Assembly: GCA_038025085.1 (NCBI GenBank)
Contig: CM076153.1
Span: 10,819,501 to 10,883,500 of the forward strand
Length of the DNA stretch: 64,000 nucleotides
Direction: 5' to 3'
Origin: Tetragonia tetragonoides
Lineage: Eukaryota; Streptophyta; Magnoliopsida; Caryophyllales; Aizoaceae
Part shown: positions 32,180 through 45,476 of the stretch, piece by piece
Numbering within the stretch: the first letter of the stretch is position 1
Layout: each line of letters opens with the position of its first letter
Translations under genes and position numbers: made by a program
Notes under the pieces: model-generated
Seen by the model: the letters and a program-made list of their open reading frames with translations, nothing else
Database searches by the model: none
Told to the model about the DNA's origin: nothing

Positions 32180-34900
32180 CTAAACTGATCAGGATTACTT
32201 TATTAACAACTGTAGCCTATATGAAAGTAGTCCCATGTTGGAAGAATAATACGAGTCAAGGGATTACTTCTCTTATAGCAAATTGGTTTAAAGATGAACT
32301 CTGTTGATTTATGTGTGATGTTGCTCCCTATCTTGCTAAAAGGAACATTCGCGTGCTAGAGAGTGTTAAAGTGAGCGAGATGTTGCTCTTCTCCTCCATA
32401 GACCTTGTCCAGCTCTATTGGAAGTTGAATATAAGGTTGATCACTGTTTGGAAATATAACGATCACTTATTATGATGCGCGACCCTTATTTCACAAAAAA
32501 AGTTACCCTTCCCTCACTCAAATTGGTTGACGAAGCATATATGTGATGAACTGATAAGTAATGGACATGGCCTAATGACCATACATTGCAGAAGCATAAA
32601 TTGCAATCTTGTGTAAAGGAGGCCTTCAATCAACTCTTTGTAGAAGGCTCATAGACCACGGAGGCTGATTTATCTTTGTGGCCATACGCCCTCTTTCTTG
32701 TCTTTTGGAATTTTTCAGGCATCCAAATGACTGAACAGTTGCTGAATTAGATACAGAAAAAATCTCCCCTCGCTAATTTTCTCCGCAATCTGTTGATTTT
32801 TCCCCCTCGCCCTATTCCCATATAAAGTCTAAGACTATTGAATTTCGATTTGTCGGTGCATTATATTTGTCCTAAGGAAAAAAATAGACCTTATCCATGA
32901 GGCCGTCTTATAAGAGAGTTTTTGCACTAGAAATGTACAACTTGACATAGATTTTGGAGATCACAATGATAATTAAGAGAAAATTCAGTCATGATAAAAT
33001 CTCATTTCAGACATTTTGTGACATTAGTCATAACTGTATTTTTACACAAATTCTTACCTAATCTCATGATTAGGAAGGATCCTAATCTTATCATAGTGTG
33101 ACATTAGGTGTGCAAGTGGGGGAGAGGGGAGGAGAGAGAGTGGTGAGGAAGGAGAGAGAAAGGAAGAGAAAGGAGAGAAGGAGTAGGGATGTTTCAACTT
33201 TTGAGATCATGATTAAACCATTGCTTTTTTTATGAGCACATGGCACGATATGGCACGACCCATAAGTCATAAACTCATAAGTCATAACCACCCCCTCTGC
33301 GAATGATAAACCAAGAATTGTCTCTAAAAAAACAGGAATCATATCCAAAAATACAGAATCACCAAAAACTCATTTCTTTAAATTTCAGAATAATGTGAAT
33401 GATGATATATAGTGATGGGCAAAAGGCAACAATAATGGGGAAGAAATAAAAAGATCGAACCCGCAATAAAGTGGGTTTGACCTGTTTGTTGAGCATCCGT
33501 GTCGTGAAGCTGATTGATAATAATAATGTTATGCTGCAAATTTTTTTTCTTGGCATCCTCTCATAAAATTTATCCGTTGGGATTTTATTCTTCTGTAAAA
33601 GTTTGATGTCAGCCCTCAAGATAATGAAAATCAACTCCTACGACGATGTCCTTATCGCCGTTGAATTTTAGACCAGAAATTTTATTCTGTTTCAATTTAT
33701 ATTCACTTGGTAATTGGTATAGGTATTGGTTTGTTGGGTCAAATTCGAATAAATTTTTTTTGGTTCACAATTAATGGTATCTAACGTCGACCACGGTGAC
33801 TATTTCTCCGCGCTGGCTTGTAGGCACCTCAAAGGTCAAATTCGAATAATGTTGTAACCAAAATCTCTTTCAGTGTTTCGATCAAAAAAGAAAAAAAAAA
33901 CTCTTTGAGTGCTTTATTAACAAAAAAAAGAAAAAAAGAATAAAAGAAAAACAGAATCCTTGTATAGATAGAGATGCTAAAAATTGATCCAATGCAAATT
34001 TTGATTTGAAATTTGACTGGAAAAATTTGCAGAATTGAGTAACAAATATCACCATAAAGTATGAACCAGCTACCAAATCTAAACAAATACTTCTACTAAT
34101 AAGTGGTCAAATCTGGACATTTTGAGTAATTCTTGTTGTTGGATTACAATCTACTACTCTGAAGCGAAATTAACTAAGGAAAAACAAGAGTTTGAATGTG
34201 GGCTGATATTATAATTTAGTGTAAGACTCTTGTGCCGAGCAAATAGTCACTCTCTTAGAGGCGATTTCACCCTAACTAGTGCATTCACTGCTGGATGTTG
34301 CCCCCCGAGGTTAACAAGATGCTTCCCATTCCATGTATTCGGAATGGAGGAGATGAAACTCGTAACAATATTGCTCAAAAGAAGAAGAGGAATAGAGGAT
34401 AAGAGGTGAAGAAAAAAATTCTTGTATGTAAAATTGATAGGAACCAACCAAATACTTTAGAAAAAATTCTATAACAATTCTGTAATCAAGTCAAAGCATC
34501 GACATCATGGAGTGAAATTAAAAGATGTGGAATAAAAATCGTAACGTCATTTTTAACATATTCTAATAATTAGACAAGAATTACCACTGTACTCCATTTC
34601 ATCGTTCCAAAAAACCTACTAGTTTGATGAGATAGACGATCAAGAGATAAAACAAAAGGACATATACAACAACATTATTTTGGAGAACTTCTAGTTTGAT
34701 GTCAAATAAAAAACACTACAAAGTTTTAACTAATGATCATCACTGCTACACACTTGCCTGCAAATGTCATGGCTGCAACCAAATGACTTCCATATGGTTG
34801 CTAGCCAGTACTAGCTGAGAGTACAAATTCTATTCTAGCAAATACTCACGTAAATAAGGTACATATCAAAAAGAAAACTATAAACGTAAATACGGGACAG
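32180..34900. other. No gene recognised
   Basis: Intergenic sequence downstream of NAC (which is on the minus strand). Contains a purine-rich tract (33110-33190). Short open frames have no recognisable domain. Confidence 0.4.
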
Positions 34901-34946
34901 ATGAAGTATAATTTTCCCATATTTCTTCATCTTCCTTTTCCTCACC

Positions 34947-37900
34947 CTAATAGGTGGGCCAGTAGTTATCAAACTCAACACAATTCTCCACATTTATGTA
35001 CCTATTACTTGATCCATTCCCATGCATGTTCATATCTACTGATCCATATCCATTTTCCAGCCCATTTAACATAGAGGAAGTAACATCATGGGCTCCTTGT
35101 TGAGTGATCATGGGCCTTAAGGGTGGGCCTTGAGATACGTTACCAGCACCACCTAGGTTCAAATTTAAACCGGAGATAGTGAACCCTACTCCTGATCCTC
35201 CACCACCGCCTCCTATAGGGTAGTTAAGTTGCGATTGCATAGGCAAGTTCGCGCTAGTAGAGCCACCATTGTTTCGTAGGGCTCGCGATAGCTCTGCTAG
35301 CTCTGCATTGTTCATCATGTAGTTTCTTCCCATGTGAAAGTGAGCTGGGTCTAAGGCGATCATGGGAGATGATAACATATGATGATTTGGTCCAATTTCT
35401 AGATTGATTGCTCTTGATGATGATTGTGTTGTAGGGTACTTCTTGATTCCTGCACTTTTCTGAAATACTCGGCACACCACCCATTCATCCTGCTTGTGAG
35501 ACCAATATTAATGGGGATGCATGAGTAAGGATTCACTAAGAAAGTGTACTATGAATATATAGCTAATGTAATTTACTTATTGTAAGAGAAACAATTCAAT
35601 TATGTATGGCAAAAGGAAAAGAGAGTGTAAGAACAAATTAAAAGTGCACATGATTGTTGATATATCTAATGCATGTTCTGTTCAATTGATCAAATTTGGG
35701 TGTTGGAATTGAAACTTGATAAAATTGTTGAAGTTTATATGTTAGAACTTGCTGAAATTTGATCATTTTGTTTGCTGAAATTTGTTGTACGTGATGTATA
35801 GGTGTTTGCTCAGTAAATATTTTCTGTCCCACTCTTTATGGGTCATCTCCTGTTCTACTCTCTTATATATTCGACACGTTTTTATTTATTTCTAAACTGG
35901 AATGCATGACAAAATCACGGACGGTCAGAATGTAGTTAGGATATAAAATACGTGATAGTACATATAAAGGGACAGAAAATCCGCATATGAGTTTGCTAGA
36001 GCATGTCGGATTCCGATACTTTTCAATTAACAGAAAAGATCGAGCATGCGAAATTGGTTGTTGATTGCAGAAATTGTTTTGGGAATAGGTCAAATTCATG
36101 GAGGAGTTAATAAATACGTGATGATAAGTTAATAACCCATTTGTCCTATAATTGCTACCAGCTAGTCAGAAGTTAAGCTAGGCAACATAAGAAGAAAAGT
36201 ACTAATTAACTTCCACAAGACTTATTTGACCAGTAACCTTAACGTGCATCAGGATCTACTAGTAAAAACGTTCTTTGAATATTTTTTTTTAGAACTTGAT
36301 GTATTGCAAGTTTTGCACCTATAGTTATCGTAGCAGATAATCAATCATACGGGTTAGTTATGAAATATGTACACTAAGCTACTTGTACAAGATATACCAA
36401 GTAGTTCAGTTTTAATGCTTAAAGTTTTTTCAAGGCAAATTTCCAACGCGATATAGGAAGGGTACTCCTACATGGACTATTTATAAAGATCTCTTTTTGA
36501 TGGAAACTCAAGATTTAGTAACGTCAATATCTTATGGGTACTCCCATATGTATCTAATTGGGTACACCCACCTTTTAAATTTAGGTATGAATTTTAAAAT
36601 AAGTGGACATCATCTACAAAATCATATGGATCTGATTTTTAAAACCAAGTGGATGTACCTAGTTATAAGGTGCTCCCGGCACAATAACATATTATATTTG
36701 CTAGCTCGCTGCATGCATGCATGTCAATATAATTAATAGATATTGCACCAAAAAAAGGTGAAATCAATAATAGCACACGAGATACTAGTCTATTGGTTAA
36801 AAATGAGACATGGATCGATAAATTACTAGGTTATAGGTTCGAATTTCTCTTTCTCCATTGTATATAAATTTATTATACTAGCCTTTATGCTTCCTTCGGA
36901 CCAAAAAAAGTGTAATCAATAGAAAGAGCAAAGGGATTGGACTAACCTTGGCACTTCTATAGGCAGATTTGGAATGGACGCGATATTCATGCATAACCCA
37001 GTTGGTTTTCTCTCCCCTTGGAGCTCTCCCTCTGTAGAAAACCAATGTCTTCTTCATTCCAACTAGCTCTGTTGTAACGCTATTGAATATCTCTTTGTCT
37101 TTCCCAGTGGTTTTCCAATAACCAGTGTTTGTTGCTCGGTTTGTTCTCACTCCCGTTGGGTATTTTCTGTCCCTTAGACTGAAGAAATACCACTCCTTTT
37201 CTCCCATTTTTGCTTTTGCTGTCATTAGAATTCACCACCATATTCATGCATCATATTATTGGCAAGTTAATTAGAAATAGATCAAAGCGAATATCCAAAA
37301 AAAAAATAAAAAAAATCAAAGAGTTTAACTTGGTTTTACAACTTAATTAGAAAAAAAAAAAAAAAAAAAAATCAAGAAGGCCTTAGGTCAACGATTTTGC
37401 AATTTTTTTTTGGTTACAAACATATTTAATTTGTAATTTCTTGTTCTTCTGGTTATTAGAGATACATATTATGTTATAGATCATCAGTGGTGACATAGAT
37501 TTTTGGTCACCACTTACTAATAGAATGAAATTTAAAAAGGAGAATATATAATAAAAGATATCAAGAAAATGAATAAACTAGAGACACATTTTAGTACCTC
37601 TAATGAGGGCTTATATATAGATTGAATTATTGTATGTATAAAGGTATTCCAAGTGCAAGTATATATTGCTTAATATAAAAATTGAAAAACCTAAACTCCC
37701 TTAGCCCCATAAATATATCTTATTTACCCTTGCTTTACTTTTATGAAACACTATGTACCTAGGCTCAGATCATTTCACTTGATAAATTGAACTAATTAAA
37801 TTAAATTGTTTTTCTTGACTAGATCTTTAGCCTTTTAAATTTTGTCCAAATTAAAAATATTTAATATTGGACTCTACTCATCATTTGAAAATATACTTTG

Positions 37901-38530
37901 AAATCTTTTCATTGGCATAGATCGTATGATCATGAATTTATTTCAAAATAATAAATTATCTGAGTTATCTCACATGAAACTAAATTGAACTAATTAATTG
38001 AATTGAATTGAATTGAATTGAAGTAACATTAAATTGACGAGAACATACCCTTAATCTACAAAATGAGGTTTTTATGTACCATATCAGAAGTATCTTCCTA
38101 TTTATTATGTTGTTTGCAATCCTACGTTGAATGCACGTCTTATTTATTACATCACGTTCTTAATCCAAATTATTCAAGTATTATAGCTTTAATTGCATCT
38201 TTAGATTAGAAAATTCAAACTATAGCTACTCAAAATTAAACATGCCATGCTTCTATATGTATATATGTTGAGATTATATATGAAGACTATATTATATAAA
38301 CAAACTACATACATACATGATATATATACATATTCATTCATATATATACCTGGAAGATCCCATGGCTCAGATTTGTTAAGATCAACATCTCCAATAGCTC
38401 TTCCTGTAAAACTTGCATCTGAGATCTTGTTCACAAGGTAGTAAGTGATGAGCTCTTCATCGGTCGGATGAAATCGAAACCCCGGTGGCAAACTTTCCTC
38501 CTTTGGATGTCCATGATCACCTCCTTCCAT
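34947..38530 (-). CDS. NAC transcription factor, CUC/NAC058-like clade
   Basis: Three exons on the minus strand: 38350-38530, 36947-37218 and 35492-34947. GT-AG junctions join in phase to give 332 residues. The NAC domain fills exons 1-2 and the start of 3: [19 protein letters not shown] (A), [16 protein letters not shown] (B), [16 protein letters not shown] and [17 protein letters not shown] (C), [17 protein letters not shown] and WVMHEYR (D), [14 protein letters not shown] (E). The exon positions match the usual NAC gene plan. The C-terminal half is low-complexity with Gly runs (GGGGGGSG) and a short acidic/aromatic end (EFDNYWPTY), as expected of an activation region. The [20 protein letters not shown] stretch resembles, from memory, Arabidopsis ANAC058/ANAC038 rather than CUC1/2; no miR164 target site was noticed. 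A leader intron (about 38634-38849) is suggested by good splice sites. DNA-binding nuclear regulator; targets not inferable. Confidence 0.93.
36758..36921 (+). mobile_element. SINE in NAC intron 2
   Basis: gtgaaatcaata (36758-36769) and gtgtaatcaata (36910-36921) flank a body with tagtctattggttaaaaatg (A-box) and ataggttcgaatttc (B-box) and an A-rich end. It ends about 25 bp from the exon 2 splice donor at 36946. Confidence 0.75.
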
Positions 38531-39423
38531 GATAACTTATAACTTGTTTATCAGCTTTTTCTAATAGGCCCTGAACTTGTTGCCTCTTGTAGCGCGATTT
38601 CTAAGCTTTTCCCAACCACTATAGTCTTCTTTGCTGCAACAAAAAATTAAGCAACATGTTCAAGAAAAGCAAAACTAATTAAGCTCCTATACCAAATGAG
38701 TCAAAAGGTAGATGATGAAATCTATATGGCTTATTTATACTAATTCCTATAATTAGTTATTATATCTTTCATGTTAGGGTTTATGATATAAAATGTTGAA
38801 AAATAATGTTGTTTCAAGTTAACTTAAAGATTGTATATATCTATGTTACCTCCTAGTAAAATTTGATGCAATTTGCTAGGCAAAACCAACGAGCATCGAT
38901 CGATATCCAACAGAAGAAAGATCAATCTCACAATCAAAGTCTTAAGAATTTAGCTATGGGAATTGAATAGTGACATATAGGTGAGAATATAAGGGTGTTA
39001 TTGATTATGGAAGTAAGAGGTAAGAAGGTTAATTAAAAAAACAAGATAGGTGTGTAAGTATTAACTTAGTATATATAAGCATATACTTCTACATAACATG
39101 CATGAGATTCAAGCTATCTAGGGTTATACAAACGAGTGTGTATGTGTGTGTTTGAAGCTCTCACCTACTATGGATCTTGAGATACAAGGTGCCTGTATCA
39201 AATTAATATTTTTCTGTAGAATAGAAGGTGGTCGAAGAACTAGCTTATTTCAGGGTGGTGCAAGATTGCCCTCTTTTTTGTCATGTAGCTCTGATTTATT
39301 AATTTCTGATGAATGTAGCTCTGATTACGAATTCAAAAAACTCATATGAGACAGCTTTAAGATGAGCCACCTCATATAAGCATGATATCAAGCTTGATTA
39401 TATAAGTGGTTTCACTTTGAGAC

Positions 39424-39545
39424 TACAACAACAACAACAACAACAACCCAGTAAATATCCCGCCGAGAGCGGGGTCTGGGGAGATCCAGATGTACGCAGC
39501 CTTACCCCTAACTAGTCGCCTAGCAAAAAGACTGTTTCCGAGACT
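39424..39545 (-). mobile_element. SINE 3' fragment with (TTG)n tail, TS/Au-like
   Basis: On the minus strand it reads taaggctgcgtacatctgga, then ccccagacccc, and ends in cccagtaa-type sequence and TTG repeats. This resembles TS/Au-type plant SINEs. A second copy, in plus orientation, is at about 51505. Confidence 0.8.
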
Positions 39546-39849
39546 GGTTCATAATAAACTTATTAATTAATTTGCTAGTTTGCATATTTATGTTTGGAGG
39601 TTTAATTATTTTTTCCCGTCTGATTTTATTTTTCCAAATGAGCTATTACGCTAAAGCACAAAACTTAGCTTGTTTAAAATGGTTTTACTGTAACTTTTGG
39701 TAAGACTATGGTCATTTTTTAGTGGAACAAGGGTTACTGCTCATAATAAGTAACTCCTATATTTCTGAATAATGGCCCTATTATTCTATGAGTTGGTCTC
39801 ACACAAGACTTGCTCAAGCTAAAGATATATAATAAGTGTGTTCTTTTCC

Positions 39850-40280
39850 ACTTAGTCTCTGTTTGCCTCAACTTAATTTCACTTAAAATTCAGTTCACTT
39901 CAGTTCCGTTCATTCCAGTTCAGTTTATGTGTAACCCTATCACTCGGATTACTTTTTATTTCAAAATATATTCATGATGATAACAATATCATCATTAGAA
40001 AGATCTCAAAAGATAATTTCAAATGAGTCTAATATTGAATATGTTTGAACGAATTTTAAATGGTTAACGGTCAAGTTAAAAAAAAAATCAATTCAGTTTA
40101 GTTTAATTCATTTCAGTTCAGTTCACTTCAGATTAGTTTTTACCAGGTGAAACAAATGGAGGAGCTTTATTTAGTAACTGGTTTAGTTCAATTCAACCTT
40201 TTAGAGTTCAATGATCTACTTTTTCTCTCACAATATTATTATTCTATACGGTTCAGTTCAGTTCAATATGGTGATCTACT
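39850..40280. repeat. Scattered TTCAGTTCAG repeats
   Basis: Runs of ttcagttca and ttcagttccgttc at 39890-39925, 40090-40135 and 40246-40270. Same type as the array that breaks the third RIP copy. Confidence 0.65.
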
Positions 40281-40352
40281 TTAATACAAGTGAGAGAAAA
40301 AATCACAAGAAAGTTGACCTGAAGTGAACTCTTATGCAACACAAGAAAACGT

Positions 40353-40566
40353 GTTAGGGTCCTCTAGAGTTCATTTCTCTAGAATTCCTTTCTCTAGAGT
40401 TCGTGTGGAGTTCTTTCTTTGTGTCTAACTGTCTATCTCTCTTCTCTAACTACCTATTTTCCCAAAAGTTACCCTTTCTAATCCAATGGTTCCAAAAAAC
40501 CCCCTTCTAATCCAATGGTGAGAGAAAGAGGAACTCTAGAGAAAGAACTCTAGAGAATCCGTTCCC
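40353..40566. mobile_element. Foldback MITE with tctctagagttc motifs
   Basis: The left end has tcctctagagttcatttctctag; the right end contains inverted gaactctagagaaagaactc. Inner segments repeat ctttctaatccaatggt. About 210 bp, non-coding. Confidence 0.6.
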
Positions 40567-41728
40567 CAAGAAAACACCTATATAAGGGGAAAAAATTGAA
40601 ACAATAGAAACCTTAATTTGAGACAGAAGGAGTACTATTTAAAACCTTAGTTATCTAATTTTAATAATTAGCATTAAACTATATTATCATACGTAATGTT
40701 GTGGAATGTGGGTGTATCTTCATTCAATCTTGGCAGTCTGATAACTGATTCTACCATCTCCTTAATTATTAGGGCAGCCTCGCTTGTCTACGAGCAGCCG
40801 GTTCGTCAAAAATATTTACTTTTGTAGATCAGAGAGATAATTCATGCAATCCAATCACTTTCAGAAGCAAATTAGTTATGATTTGGAAAGATTCATGAGC
40901 TTAAATGTACTATATATTTAGAATTGGAGGTGCAAGAAACTAACAACATCACGTAGCTATCTGTCATGCAATCAATGATAGTTTTATTTAGCTTAATGCA
41001 CACTTCAAATGGGGGATTACTTGCAATAATGCTCAACACATTTCGCTTCCTTTTCTTTAAGCAAGTGAATGTATTTTAGGGTGTGTGTACTCTTCTTAGG
41101 CAACGCAACACCAGTAAAAGACGCGTGAATCTCATTTTGGAGGGGCGACATACACCAAGATATATAAAGAGGCGAAAAGAGAGAGAAATTATATATCAAT
41201 TTGGGTAAAATATTGGTAAACTAAAGGAAAAAAAAATCGATTGCAGGCCAGGGCGGGAGCCCCTCCTGGCTCCCTATGGCAGCGGAGCGGCGTCACTATT
41301 ATTCACTTATATGTGGACTTCTTTTTTTCCTGTTTTCACCCAAGTTGCCAAACGTGGCAAATATTTGCCGCAAAAAAAGATCGATACTAGACAAATAATT
41401 TGAGACGGAAGGAGTATTACATATAGGAATGTTGGACAATATGAACAATAATTGAGTATTATAGACTCCATATGCTTGACATGTCCACGGAGAAAACTAA
41501 AATTACTAACAATAATTTTTTTTTGTAACTTGTTTACTTGGACATTTATGATTCATCACATCTTGCCTTGTTTCCTTGTAGGGAGCTGAAATTTCAAATG
41601 ATCTGAAAGCTACATAAGATTGAATAGAAATTGGAACCCCCAATGAATAATGTTATGCTTTTCTTAAAGACTAAAACCTAATTTCAAGTAACGAATAGAT
41701 CGACTAAGGGAATCATGCATCCAACTTA

Positions 41729-41954
41729 GGCCTTGTTTGGTTGGTGGTTTTTTAGCCAACTTGTTGGATAATCTGGATTTTTTGACTAATTGACCATCCA
41801 ACCATCCAATGTTTGGTGTTTGGTTACCAGCTTTTTCATTGGCTTTTTGGACCCAACAATCTGAGTTACAAAAAGCTGGGTAGGAGTAGCTTTTGGAGTC
41901 AGCTTGTTGGATTATTATGTCAAATGACAATCTTAACCCAATACTTATATAATA

Positions 41955-42043
<89 letters not shown>

Positions 42044-42396
42044 CATAATTATCATTAATACTTACTTAGAAACTAATGATAATTTAAATTAAATAATTAA
42101 TCAAACAAATATAATTAATTTACATAATATTTATTAATAAAATTTATAATAATTATTATTATTTCCATAAATAATATTAATATATATAACTAATAATAAT
42201 TATCAATTATTTTTATTGTTAACAATAGAAAGTTATCTTCATATCCATAGTGGTCATTTTACACTAAATCAGCTACCAATATTCAGCTCACTTTACCAAA
42301 CATCTTTTTACAATCAAATAGTCAAACCAGCTAGCACAACAAGTTGACAACAACCAGCTAACCAAACCATCTACCAGTTGCGTGCCAAACAAGGTC
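41729..42396. mobile_element. PIF/Harbinger MITE with TTA target duplication
   Basis: Ends ggccttgtttggttgg and, inverted, gaccttgtttggcacg. TTA lies directly outside each end (41726-41728 and 42397-42399). The centre is a long (AAT)n run facing a (ATT)n run at about 41950-42045, which could form a large hairpin. Confidence 0.85.
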
Positions 42397-42399
42397 TTA

Positions 42400-43960
42400 G
42401 AAGGAAAAAGAGTAACAAATTAGAATCATGCAGACATATAGTAGAAAATTCTGATTGGGGTTTAGCTAGCTAATCCCCTAAGAGTAGTTCCAAAACTGCG
42501 TGCTTAATTTCAATTAGCCACTAACACAAGCAAATTAGTATAATAGCTACTTTCTATTAGTATCAAATCAAAGACAACGAGTGTATTACACGTCGAATAT
42601 ATATTGATTTGCTGAATATCTTGTGCTATGCTCCGCTTAATATCAAACTCTAATCAATCAGGATGGCTAAGTACATTATTACATCATTGCTATGACATTG
42701 ATCAATACGTAATCATTCTCGTATTCTAGGGTTTCAAAAGCCATGACATTGAAACTCTCAAATAAACCTTTGTTATATGAACATCAGTCTTCATGTGTCG
42801 ACATTATTCATATTAATTTCAACCATTCATATTAAAAGTCTCGTGACACTCACTTTACGTGTCAAATTATGCAAATGACTAATGTTAAAATAGTTGCCAA
42901 GACTTTAGAGGCTTCGAGAACAAGATTACTACAAGAGATGATTGCTTCCTCGTGTCTTCGTTTCATGAAAACATGTTTCGTAATAATTCAATTATGAAGA
43001 CTTCGTCCAACAATGGAGGGAGTAGTTGCAAGGCATTTGGCAAGGAGGATGTCGAGAAACCATGAACAAATATTTGCATGGATATGTTTGTCAAGGATAT
43101 CATAACTTGCCAATCACTTCAATATATAATATATGCCCTAATTATGTCCTATTACATGTAGTAGTTATTACATGTCCCTTTCTTGGTGTTCTTTCGTATC
43201 GAACAAAGCCTAAAAGTACATAGAATACATTAATGATCCTATATATGTACATGTAGATGTAATAGTAATATACTGAATTTTGAAGTAGATAGAGTGAAAG
43301 TAAAAGAGAAGTATCAATTAAAAAGGGAAATACTTATGAGGATTATAAGAAAGCACATACATTTTGCTAAAAAGTTTGTTTCCAAAAAGGGTGCAAATTG
43401 ATCATAACACTTCCATAGTGTAATTGCGTTTTATGATAGCTACGGAAGTATATATACTTAAAACTAGCTAATTCTTTTACCATTCTTCTAGTCTTGCTAC
43501 AATATAACTACTTTGAATACTTGTGCCTATACGTAATTGTTAGGATTGCTTTCATGAGGATTTCTTGTGAGCTTATACTTGAATAATAATAATTATAATC
43601 ACATATATAGTTACCAAACTTGTCTGTTTTGTGTATTACGTTCACGTATGGTAGGTACTTAGGTTGGTTGGAAGAGTCCCCTGTTTTTGCTATTGCATGC
43701 ATTTGTGCTAACTAGTCCATAATACCATGCTTTGCCTTTCTATTTGCTGGAAATTCAACATCTCCTTCCCAGAAGAAAGGGGATTGGAAGAAAATCCCCC
43801 AAAACAGGAATGTTATCCGGTTATCCCTACCGGCGGAACTAGGGGTGGACCAATAGTGGTTGGTGCCCCCCTCGGCCTAAGAAATTGTCTAATTTTCATG
43901 TAATTTTAGTCCAAACTCTATATATTAATAACAAGCATTCTCCTTTTAGTTGGATTGAGT
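42400..43960. other. No gene recognised
   Basis: AT-rich spacer. tggagggagtag at about 43013 may be a Stowaway end remnant. No supported frame. Confidence 0.35.
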
Positions 43961-43961
43961 T

Positions 43962-44134
43962 GTTACAGTAAATGTCCTTTTTTTTTTGATGGTATGATAG
44001 TCCCAGCAGCTTTGGGGGATGGTAAAGGGGATCCCAAACTGCTGGGGATGAAAATTAAACCCCCGTCTCAGAGGTGGAAGGTGAGAGTAGTGCCGCTGCA
44101 CCAAACCCCAATTCTCGTTACAGTGGATGTCCTT
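43962..44134 (-). mobile_element. SINE in minus orientation with target duplication
   Basis: gttacagtaaatgtcctt (43962-43979) and gttacagtggatgtcctt (44117-44134), 16 of 18 identical, flank a poly-T (tail) on the left and a tRNA-like head on the right (agtgccgctgcaccaaacc on the plus strand). Confidence 0.8.
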
Positions 44135-44139
44135 ATTAG

Positions 44140-45130
44140 CACTTTGCCTTGGTTTGGTTAGACTCTCATATCAATTTCAACATCTATTCACTATTTGCTT
44201 CTGATCGAATGGTACGTTTCACTACTTCACTAGCCTATAAGCAACTAAGTATACTAATCCAAACAAAGCATGCTTAATTATAAAGATTCATAGGCAATGG
44301 ATCACGAAAAACATGACGACCATAATGTGTGATCATCAAATTAATGTAAACTCTTATATGTGATTGGCACATTATTATGACAACTTTAACTATAAATATG
44401 CGATATTTATTTTTCTAACTAAGTTACGTTGAACAAATCCACTACTTAGAAACTTGTTTGAAATGTAGATTTTAAGCCGAAGTTGGACCCATATCTGGTG
44501 GTGACATGTTTATGTGCAAAGGTATGTAGGCTAATATTCATAGAACAACAGTTATTTGAATGAACAACGATTATTTGAATGACGGTTACTTAATTTATGT
44601 AGTGATCATGATAATTACACGTGAATGACAATAGTTTAAACCGATTTCATAATTGATCGATAGTTCAAACCCAATGTATCATTAAAGTGGGAGTATTAGA
44701 AATTACCGGTGGCTCATTTATACCATTCGCGAATTTGATTTTAGTGTGTTGATATCTAATTAAAAATTTCAAAAAAATAAAGGGTCAAAATTAGATGTAA
44801 CCAAACAGCTATCAAAAGATTCTACCGATATATTAATTGGCTATGACAAAACTGTTTCAATAGTGAATCTTACTATCAAGTACAAAGTTTGTCATAAACA
44901 ATGAATGTCAAGCAATTTAATTGAGACATGTTTTAGGGTTTGTAAACTATGTGATACCATCTTAAGAGGAGACATTCACATCTTTTATAGATACGACCAG
45001 TCCTCTCTACTAATGAGTAATGACATGCCTTAGAACGAGTAAAACTAGTGTCATTGCGCCAAAGCTTCGCGCTCCTATCCCCGGTTTCTATAGAAGTAAG
45101 AAATACAACTTTGGGTCGATTTCATTATTA
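44140..45130. other. No gene recognised
   Basis: AT-rich intergenic sequence upstream of the KH gene. No supported frame. Confidence 0.35.
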
Positions 45131-45136
45131 TTTAAC

Positions 45137-45290
45137 TTTGGGGGGGGGGGGGGGGGGAGGGGTGACTGACCCATGTGAGGCAGTGACCAGTGAGGGGGTA
45201 CGAGGACTCGATCTCTGAACAAGCCCAAAGGGTCAGGAGGCCGCGCCAACTGTGCTGCGCCTCGCGCCTCGGTCGGTTCCATTGCACTAG
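45137..45290 (-). mobile_element. SINE-like insert upstream of the KH gene
   Basis: On the minus strand gcagcacagttggcgcg (A-box) and agatcgagtcctcg (B-box) are tRNA-promoter-like, followed by a poly-C run (about 20 G on the plus strand at 45137). GC-rich against AT-rich flanks. It ends about 190 bp before the ATG of the KH gene. Confidence 0.55.
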
Positions 45291-45476
45291 CAAAAATTTG
45301 GCCAACCTTTGGACTGGGTGAGTTGAGAGTTGATACTTGATAGCAGCCCTTTTAGTTGCACCTGTTGCTAGTTGCTACTGAGCCTTCCCCTTTCCTCAAC
45401 ACCCCTTCAAAAACCCCCTCCCAAGTCCCAATTCCCTCTCTAACCCTTTCTCCACTCTCTCTCTCTCTCTCTCCAA

